64,000 nucleotides of DNA. Source: Bimastos eiseni (taxonomy: Eukaryota > Annelida > Clitellata > Crassiclitellata > Lumbricidae). The translations under genes and the position numbers were made by a program. The stretch spans positions 6,984,853-7,048,852 of the forward strand of contig OY365809.1 in the NCBI GenBank assembly GCA_959347315.1. Reading direction: 5' to 3'. This document shows positions 25,215 to 35,900 of the stretch, in pieces (within the stretch, counting starts at the first letter, position 1; the number at the start of each line of letters is the position of its first letter). Under the pieces are notes generated by a model. That model saw nothing but the letters and a program-made list of their open reading frames with translations, searched no databases and was not told the DNA's origin.

Positions 25215-26726
25215 CAGGCAGGCAATAGCAGAGACAGATGCAGAAACAAAGACAAGATGGCGACAGAGATAGTGGCAAAGGCATAGACGAATACTGAAAC
25301 GGAGAAAGAGGCAATATCAGAGGCAGACACACAAATACAGGTAAAGACAGAGATCGAGACAGAGGCAGAAACAGATGCAAAGGCAGAAACAAAGACAAGG
25401 GCTGAGACATAGGCAACAGCAAAGATGGAGACAGAGACAGCCAGAGAGACAAAGGTATACAGAGAGATACACATACAGGCCTATACACGGAATGACTGAG
25501 ACATATCCGTTTGTCTATTGATCGGTCTGTCTTTCTGCATCTATCCATAGGTGTCGCTTTCTCTCCATGTCAGGAAATGGAGGGCACTATTAGACGTCTG
25601 CAGCTCATCTGATCCTAATTATTCAGAAAAACAAATTACAAAGGATTTCCTTAACCACTATTAGATTTGTAGCAACGGTCATGTTTTAAATACCGAAGTC
25701 CAATTATTATAAACGACACATCAATAATTATTACACTGTAATGCTGTTTTCTATTAACACCAGCAAACAGTTGGTAGTGACGGACTGTAATAATATTTCT
25801 TAGACGCAACTTTGAGGAGAGCACTCTCCTGACCCGAGTCAGTTAAATCACTGACAAACAGAATTGACTTCGGATTCGTGTAAAACAGTGGAGGGACAAA
25901 CTGTGGAACTTAAAGCAGTTACACAAACAACGGTTTTGCCTTTGAATATGCATGCATGTATTAGTGCATGACCTTATACATGTATTTATTTATGTATTTA
26001 TGTATGCATAATTTGTCTGTTTGTATGATTCTGTATATGTTTTGGATGTGCATGCAGCGCATCCGTGATCCATACACCTCGTGTTAGATTTCTTTCTGAT
26101 CAAGCGATTCAAGTATTCGCGTTTCCTGGTGTCACACTCGTCATATGGTGCTCGAATTGCATGGTAAAATGCTCTGTTCAATTAATGGCTGCCATCCTTA
26201 TATAGAAACGATTGAGTTTCACCGTCACATCAATTGCCATGCCCGTTGCCATAGTTACTGAATCGTATCTTTGATCGGTAGTGCCTGCTCCAAACACCAT
26301 GATTTCCTCCTATAGCCACGCTACATCCTAACCTACATGAGGCTCGTTACTATAGAGGCTGTGTTACTAATAGACAAATTGTTTTGTATATCAGATTTTA
26401 TTAGCTTAGTGGGCGCTATATGATCGTTGTTGCTCGTGCCTGTGGTTGCAGATAACTCACTGGCAACATCCTCGCTTCCACGCGTATTTTCCAGCTGGAA
26501 ACTCGTATCCATCAATCCTTGGAGACATGCTGTCCGATGCCATTGGCTGCGTAGGATTCTCTTGGGTCAGTTGTCGTCAGCATCATTCTCATCATCTTTA
26601 TTATTATTTTTTCCCCGAGCTACACATGATCCCTCGGGATTCAAAAAATTAGGGGGGCATTGTTCTTGAATGGCCAATCTTCGCAGATGGTTTCATTATT
26701 ATTATTATTATTATTATTAATATTAC

Positions 26727-26777
<51 letters not shown>

Positions 26778-29700
26778 GATCATCATCATCATCGTCATCA
26801 TCATCGTCGTCGTCGTCGTCATCGTTATCGTCATCGTCATCATCATCATCATCATCATCATCATCAACATCGTCGTCGTCGTCGTCGTCGTCGTCGTCAT
26901 CATTATAATAATATTGGCAATGCTAGCACTATTACAGTTGATTCAGCTTCTGCCTTTATTACAACTACCATTACCACTACTCCACCATGTATAGTAGTAG
27001 TAGTAATAATAATAATTATAATAGCCATGAAAATAACGATGAAAAGTTCAAAGTGCCAGACTTCAAATTGGGATCACATGCGTAGCTTTCCTCCTCCTAT
27101 TCCCCTCTTTCTCCTCTGCCTATGCATGCTTCTCTTTCTTCCTCCTCCTCTTTGTCGTCGTCGTTGTCATTGTCATCTACTTTATAGTCAACATTGTTCT
27201 AACGCGTCCTATCGCCGTGCTCGGTAGAATGAGACAAGAGGTAAAGCAACTAGAAGACGTATAAGAAAGGCAAATTAATCGATATAAGGCAAGAGTTTTT
27301 AGGTGATTTGAAACACATTGACAATACAAGAAGAAAACTATATGAAAGGACACGAAAATATGTCAGAAACCGGCGCTAACGGAAGACATGCAAATCGTCT
27401 CTGTTTGCTTTGTAGGCTGCCAGTCCAGCGTGCACTGAACTGGAGACCATCGTCCTCGACTGGATGGGTACGTTTAGAGCTTTCGCTTTTACCAATACCT
27501 CTTTAATCCGTAGAGAACATACATGTATTAACGACACCATTATACATGCAGCTGAAAATAACAGCCAACTATGTACTTTTAAATGGTGTAACTAATTCTG
27601 TCATCTCACCACTCCCTGCTCTCTGATAACAAAAACGGGCTCTTCATTCCATCCCTTCCTGGTTCTACTCCTGCGCCACCACTCGAACACCGTAGTACTA
27701 TGCTGTCTTCTCGACTTGACCTCCCCGGATTCTGACCTGGCACTGAAAAGGACCCAACAACCTGACCATAATAGACTTGATGATCCATATCATCACGGGT
27801 GCATGAATTATTCTCACTTAATGTGCAGCTGGGATATGATTGGTGATTGACATTACATTTACTGCTGCTATTACTATCTTTCATCTGTACACTCGTTCAA
27901 TAGACCTTATAATGCTGAATACAAATGTCTGGTGACCTTGCAAGTCTCTTTACTATTTCAAGAGTCAACTTTCATTGTATTCGTAGATCTACATTGAAAA
28001 GAAACTATAGACTACAGATTATAGACTATAGACTATAGGGTTTCCATGCGCAACATAAATTGCTAAACAGGATAATCATTATCCAAACAAATGACCTTAT
28101 ACAGACATAAAATTCATGACATATTAGTTATTGGAAATAGTTTGATTCTGATACTGCGATAGGGGAACTCTATTTTCTCTCGTGAACGCCACTGGCTGTG
28201 ACCGTGTGCTTATAACACATGTAAGCCTACATTTCTGAATAAAGGATCTGAATTTCTGAAATACTGGTTTTTATTTCACTTCGCTTATTCCTCGTCTGAT
28301 TTTGCTGAGAGAAATAATGAAGGAAAGATGAACAATGACGATGAAACAGATATTCAGAATATGTGATTAAATAAATAAATAAAATCTTTTTCAGCTAAGA
28401 TGATCGGTCTGCCGCCCATCTTTTGGCATGAACACGGCGTTGGTGGAGGCGTTATTCAGGTACCTTTATCGTAACTGTAATCTCAACATTTCTACAGCGC
28501 CCACAAAAGCAGTCTCGGGAACCATGTCTGTTTAATGTCTGCTTGTCTCTATCTGTCTGTGTCTTGCTGTTCATCTGTCTGCGTGTCTGTCATTTCATTT
28601 GTCGGTCGGTCTGTGTCTATCTTTCTGTCAATCTATCTGTGTGCCTATCTGTCTGTCTGTCTGTCTGTCTGTCTGGCTCTGCCTGTCTATCTCAATGGTT
28701 GGATGAACAGATGCCTATTATATTTGTCAAACCACTAAAATTAAAATACATTCCATCGGGCGTGACTTATGGAGTCGCGTTGACGCTAGGGTTCATGATT
28801 GGATCTATTTATGTATTGTATGTATACGTATGTGTGTGTGTGTGAGTGCAGACTGTAGAGTAGTACCGTTATCTGGGTTTTATTAATCCGTCAATCCATC
28901 GCTCCAGGGGTTCATCGCTCGTTGTTGTCCAATGTTTTTTTGATAATTTTCTTCCATTGCGCTCGATCCTGCGATCGCCTGTTAAGGACATGTATTTTCT
29001 CGTTGCGCCCTTCCTTGTTGTCGTCCAGCCATTATCTGCATGGTCGTCCCCTTGCTGTTCGTCTCTCCATCCTCCCCAAGGTCACGTGCTTCACCAGTCG
29101 TTGATTCTCCATTCTGCATGTGTCCGAATAAGTTCAGTTTTATTAATAGTGATCGTAATGTAGTGAAAGTATCGTTGCAATAGTCAGTAGGTTAACTGAA
29201 GTCACCTATTGTTTTTGTCAGGGCTCAGCGAGTGAGTGTGTTCTCGTCAGTGTCTTGGCTGCCAGACACGCTGCCATCAAAGACCTGAAAGCCAAGAATC
29301 CGCAGGTGGACGAAGGAAAGATTCTAAGTCGTCTTGTCGCCTACTGCTCGAAACTGGTAAGACGATTAGAATCGAAGAGATGCAAAGCCCATCAACATAT
29401 CTTCCTTCAATGGTGCATATGCCCAGAGAGGGGGCGATCCCGGAAAGTTGAGGGGGTCAAGTCCCCTCACTTTTTACCGAGAGGGAACACGTTATACGTT
29501 TGTCCCACCGCATTTCTTACCCATTTTATTGTGTGCCCAACCTCTCAAACGAGATCGCCGCCTCTGCTTATGCCTCTGTCACTCTATTGACCCTTTGTTA
29601 GCGGAAGTTTTACGACGACTGAAATAAGCATCCAAGGATCCGAAACTGATTTAATAAAAATTCATTATTCTACATGACTACTTGAAATTCAAATCTATAA

Positions 29701-32700
29701 ATGACATAATATTTTAATGTTGATTATGGGCCTAATAGGCTTAACCTCCAAGGACTTGAAATTGACTAAAACAGCTATGGATTTTAAACTCAGTGATATA
29801 TGATATAGGCCTATCCAGATGTCAAATCGAGAAGGACCACTCTGATGGTTAACCCAGATGATAAAATATGATGAAAAAACCAGATAATTATAAACTCAAG
29901 TGTTCAACCCAGATCGTATTACTCGAGCCGAGCTCCCAGCGATGCTAAATTGTCAGGAGCCGACACAAGTGCTAAATTCATTTTGCGCTGCTAGCTACGA
30001 CTTAATGATAGTAATGGTAATTGTTAATTTATATTGCGTTACAACGCTCAAGACCTAACACAATGAAACCATGCTCGAACAAAATGGCTTCAAACGTTTA
30101 TGGAAACTAGGCAATTAGTCGAAAAAGGTCGTGAACTATAGGACAAAAGTCTGAGACTAATCTAAAATTGGTCATTGTATGATAATCGTAATGATGCAAA
30201 CGTTACTTCGCTTGATATTAAAGTTTGATCATAAATATTGTTCTTGTGTCAACGTAGGCGCACTCGTGCGTGGAAAAAGCTGGAATGATCAGCATGATAA
30301 AAATTAGAGAACTCGACACGGACGATGATTTCTCTCTGCGCGGGGAGACCCTTCAAAGAGCCATTGAGGTCAGTGACACTTGTCAGTACATCTCATACAT
30401 AATTAAGTTAAACGGACTTTCCATTGAACGTGGTCGTATTTTTTTTATATTTTTGTGTTTGGTTGCAGTAATGCATTTATTTCAGGGAAGTCTGAACTCG
30501 TAAAACCACCTTCTTAATTATATAGGCCCATGCGATCTGTTATAATTATGACCACCGAGTGTCATTTTAGACAATCTCGTTAATTTTGTCTGTAAAGCTT
30601 TTCTGTGGTTACATTTGACAGGAAGACAGAAAACTTGGTCTGATACCTTTCTACGTAAGTGCAGAATAATCTCCTGATATATATTTTAAATAGTTCTGAG
30701 CTATTTATAGGACAAGGCACGGGTCTCTAAACGAAATGCAGTAGGCCTTCGTATCTACGCTATTATAGCAATCAACAAACAAACACAAACACCTTCTCGC
30801 ATAACATAGGAATACTCACACATACATGCACAGAAAAAAATACACACAATGTAGGCTACACACGTGTGTGTTTAATGTGCACAGAGTGTTGTCATTGCTC
30901 TATGTTTATGAATATTAGGCCTATAAACATAGATTCTGGTATTTGCGTCCCGCTGCCATTTCAATAGTGGAATGTAATCATATATGTCAGCGCATTTGCA
31001 AGCGAGCGTTTGGCCGTCTACACAGTTGTTCCTGCACAGTACAAGTATATAAGCAGAAGGAGTACGTTACTGTTCCTGTGTTTGTCTGTATGCGCCGCTG
31101 TCTGTTTGTCTATCTACGTAGGTCTGTGGAACTCTCGGAACGACAGCTGTCTGTTCGTTTGACAACCTGTTGGAGATTGGACAGATCTGCGAGAAGGAGA
31201 AACTCTGGTTCCACGTCGACGCTGCCTACGCAGGCAGTGCACTCATCTGCCCCGAGTTCAGACACATCCTCAAAGGAATCGAAGTGAGTCAGTTCTTCTT
31301 CTTTCCGGACTCCCCTCATGATCTTCCGTCACCTCCTTATCAATATCTAAATGTGTTGTATACTGTCCTTATCTTAGATTAACCCTCACTCCCTCCGTTT
31401 TCTATTACTCTTCCCCTCCTCCTCCTCCTTTACTATTTCTTGTCTAGTCCTTTGTTTCGATTACTATTATCACAACCCTTCATACTTTTGTATTTGTCCT
31501 CCTCTTTCGCTTCGTGTATACGTACCCTCCTTTATTTCCTTCTCATCGTCCGTCTGTTTATCTATGCATATATGTCTTTTGTTTCTCCCTCTCCCTCCTT
31601 ACCTTCATCCTTCTTCTGTCTTCCCTGTTCTTCTCTACGTTTTTCCATATCCACTTTGTCTTCTTTCTTGTGCGCTTGTTCTTTTCAATTTTTCCATTTC
31701 CAATTATTCTACTTTTGGTCGGATTTTAAGTATCTCTATTTCCATCTCCTCCTAGTTACATTCTCTCTTCCGCTCGTACTCCTTCTTAGTTGTTTCCGTC
31801 TGCTTCCATCTTTTCTTGATCCATCATTCTTTTACCTCCTTCCACTTGCTTCTCCATTTTCCCTTAAAATTTGTTCCACATGTATCTTCTCTTCCATTTT
31901 CAAATACACCCACGCGCTCTTTCACTCTCCGTGCAACGCTGTGTACAAACTAATGAAGATTTTTTTCTCAATTTTACATCTTTTCAGTGTGCAAATTCCT
32001 TCAACATGAACCCAAACAAGTGGATGCTCGTCAATTTCGATTGTTCAACGATGTGGTTAGTTTTCTTTTATAAACTTGTAACATCGTCGTTCATTAGTCT
32101 GCATTGCGCTAAGTTACCTAAGCTTCATTCACACAATTCAACAATCTATGCTATCCATGCGCCAATGTTTGCACGTGTGTTAACATGGAACCTATCTACA
32201 TCATTGCAGAGTAGATTGTAGTTTGGTGTTGTGGGCTTTTCGGAGTTGAGTATCTGATTATCTAAATGTATACAGTGCATGCTTGAGGAAAGGCGCTACG
32301 CAGCTGCTTACTTTCAAACAAAGAAAATAGACATAATTATGGTAGACTCGTCTTTTGAATAATTTGACTGTTTGGACTCAACCGATTTGAAGTGTCCCAT
32401 GCGGCGAAGTGCAAGGATTTTTCATCTGTTTATTTATTCAGGGTTCGAGATCGTAAGATCTTGACAACGGCTCTCACCGTTGATCCTCTATATCTCCAAC
32501 ATTCACACTCTGGTGAGTCCATCTTAATTAACCGCATTTCATATAGTATACCCGTTCAGATCTCATCACAACCATGCCATGCATACATACATACTAACGT
32601 AATAATATACATACATACACACTGTGCATACATGTACATACATGCATTGCATACGTTTACAGTCTTACATAAATGCATACATACATACGTACGCACGTGC

Positions 32701-32889
32701 GTACTTGCATGCACGCTCGCACCCATACACGCACACAGACCCACATACAGACCTACACATACAGTCATACGGTCGTGCACAAATGCACGCATTCACATAA
32801 CACGTATAATGAACGCACAGTCGTTGTATGAGAAATTTAGATATTGTGATTATTGAAACTGCTGCCTATTCGGCTCATCATGTGTCACG

Positions 32890-32930
<41 letters not shown>

Positions 32931-35900
32931 CGCGTCTCTCTCTCTCTTGCTGTGTCTTCCTCTTTCTCGCTCTATGTCTCTCTATGTGTCTCTGTCTCTG
33001 TCTCTGAGTCTGTCTCCCTCCAACTATGCATAATTATCCATTGGTCCGTCCATCTGTCGTTCTACCTAAGCGTCAGCCTCACCCTCCATGCTTCTATCAT
33101 ATATCATGTATGTAATTGTAATGGAGCTAAAGAACATTTAACATTTGTTTGTGTATGTGCACAATTGTCTAGACATTCATGAGATATCAGGTACCGTTAT
33201 AAGTTTCAATGTTGTACGACGCTCATTCATTGGCGTGTCCACTCAGTGGACGGGATAGCATAATAAAAAGAGAAGGATCAAAGCATTAAGAAAAAGTGGT
33301 AGCTAACAGAAAAGGGTGGTAGCTAAGAGAAGAGTAACAAGCGGTGCCCGTGCCCCCCGCTTGTTACACACCTGGTGATAACTAAGAGAAGAGGGTGGTA
33401 GCTAAGAGGAGAGGGTGGTAGCTAACAGAAAAGGGTGGTACTGGTAGCTAGCAGAAGAGGGTGGTAGCTAACAGAGGAGGGTGGTAGATAACAGAAGAGG
33501 GTGGTAGATAACAGAAGAGGGTGGTAGATAACAGAAGATGGTGGTAGATAACAGAAGAGGGTGGTAGATAACAGAAGAGGGTGGTAGCTAACAGAGAGTG
33601 TGGTGGCTAATAGAAAAGGTGGCAGCTAACAAAAAAGGGTGGCAGATAATGGAAAAGGGTGACTACCAAAAGAAATGTGGCAGCCAGAGGAGAGGATGAA
33701 AGCTAAAAGAAAATGGCATATCAAACCAAGAAGCGTAGCAGCCAACATTTAATTGACCAGAGTCAAACCATTTAATTAGCCATATTCAAAAGGTTAGTAG
33801 ACAACGTGAAAGGTGGCAGACAAGGCAAACGGACGACAGACAAGAACATATAGAACGGAAGGAGTTGCAGCCAAAATACCATAATAACTGCTCCTTCCCA
33901 CAGTAAATTCTGTCAACTTTCAAGCACTTCTTGGCTTTCCTGCAATAACTTGATCACTTTGACACAAGGATAGAAATGAATATGCGAAAATTAACTATCA
34001 TACCCTGGCAACTGAAAGGAAAACCCACATATTAACTGGCGATGTACTCAATTACAATCGTCCCGACTACTATGCCAAGATTGGCCAAAGGACCTTCTGT
34101 CATTTCAGTAAATTTTAGGTTTCGCCAGACTAGATAGGCTAATTTAGCAAATGACGCTTTGTGTAATTTCGCATCAACAAATCTGTTTCGTGTCACAAGA
34201 TTTAATATACGCATGAAAACAAATTTAGAATACTCGTGCTTGTGTGGGTCGCGAGAAATTTCCTGGTTTCCTTTCGGTAAGAGGAATCTGATGAGCAGCA
34301 GCTGTCGAGGGCCGTATATCACACACGCGCACGCACGCACGCACACACTACGACTTCATTCCTTCATTCTAAGCCTCGAAAATTACACAATAATGAAGTA
34401 AAAATGTGATTTGGCTGCAAACATAAGATTACAGATGGGACAGGTCGACAAATTGAGGTTTTATGAAGCTTAAATTGCTGAAATGCTCTTAGAAACTGAA
34501 AATAGGCGAATGTTGGTCCAGCCAACGTTAGGCCAATGTCACAGGGCGTCCTCCTTGAAGGCTACCAGTTTGTGCCTTTGTATCCCCACAATTTATACAC
34601 AAACTCGTGCTTTCGCGATTTTGACGGAGCGCTGATGAAAGAGCGATTATTTACAATTCATCGCTTAAATGTTTAACGTGGTAGAAGTGCTTGAAAGTTA
34701 CTGTTTCTCGTCATGTTTTGCTATTAACGTTTGGTACGATGTCTTATTTCGTGAAAAAAACATCTGTGAAATGTTGTTGTTGTGTTAAAACAATTGTTGA
34801 GGCTAGAATGTTGCTAGAACTACACGTATATCTCGAATTTAAATCTCTTCGTCGGTATTTTTCGGTTGTTGTAGTGTTTGAAGTTTTACGTTTGCGTCTG
34901 TTTAAGGTTAATTTTGGTTGACGTGTTTCTTTCTTGTGCAGTGTGTGCTTAATAGATTCAATCTGATTGCTACAAGCATTTTAGACTGTTTAAGCTATTT
35001 AGGGTTAGCTAACTTGAACTATAATAGATTGTAGGCCTTACGCAAGTTACGCTATTATCTCAAGAACAAAGAACATGGAATTCGGTTTCTTTCATAAACA
35101 TCGATTGATGATGCTTTGATGCATGCGATCTTTTGGTAGGATCTACTCTTTAGAAAGGTTGCATTTTATGCTCTTTAAAAGGCTACCCTTGATACTTTAA
35201 GAAATACTAACTTTTATATTTTTTTAAGGCAGCATTTGGAACTTAAGAATAACATTAAGCGTGTTTATTTCAATTCTGATTACGTTTCACACGGTAGTTT
35301 AGAGCAATTGTTTTATTTTTATTTCCAGATAAAGCAATCGATTTTCGGGTAAGAAACTTCATTTCAACAATACACCTACATTGTTTTCGTCTGATCAAAG
35401 GACAATGACACCTACCGCCATAACCCAGTCTTATATAGGCCTATAGTTGCTATGAAGCAAGACCCCATCAGGTCGCATATGAGTAGTTGAGGTTCTCACC
35501 CTGCTTGTGCTGATGGAACCTTGTACAAGCACTCGTTTGCTGAGTGAATAACAGCAGCTTTATAGTATCTCACCAGCAATCATCATTTCCGGGAGATGGA
35601 TAGAATATTAAAGATATTCTGGAACATAATATTATACAACGCTGTGCTACAAGTAACCTTCGTCTGGCTTAGAGCAATATTCGTGCATAGGCCTGTACTA
35701 ATGGATTCGGCGCAAGCCCTAACCGCTCTTTGTATATTGCTCTGTCTGTCTGTCTGTCTGTCTCTGTCTGTCTCTCTGTTTGTCTGTCTCTCTCTTTCTG
35801 TCTGTCTGTATCTCTCTGTCTGTCTGTCTGTCTCTCTCTCTTGGACAATTCGTAGAGAAACAGAAGCCCGTAATAGTTGTTTTTTTAATATTTTTTTATT

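Larger units (their letters stand above)
22131..26451 (+). other. Decarboxylase intron 1
   Basis: A 4.3-kb intron (GTAAGC...TTGCAG). It contains dispersed TATATAGCGCC repeats just after the donor and a 500-bp purine-rich simple-repeat block at 24945-25450. The open frame at 23902-24186 has no recognisable motif and I do not call it. Confidence 0.75.

Noticed and set aside
24919..25548. A 200-residue Ser/Leu/Cys-rich minus-strand frame
   Set aside because: Entirely explained by GA/CAGA simple repeats; no domain and low complexity throughout.
32853..33182. A 109-residue frame after decarboxylase exon 10
   Set aside because: Mostly TG/CG/TC repeat translation; it does not carry the HWQIPL region needed next, and the phase does not fit.
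33174..33190. An 18-bp candidate exon (after CTAG, before GTACCG) as the missing decarboxylase exon 11
   Set aside because: Its length leaves the frame open and its residues do not align; the 20-bp exon at 35329-35348 fits phase, borders and sequence.
34093..34119. Another candidate for exon 11 (ATTTCAG|TAAATTTTAG|GTTTCG)
   Set aside because: The 10-bp length does not restore phase and it lacks the Asp-Phe/Tyr-Arg ending.
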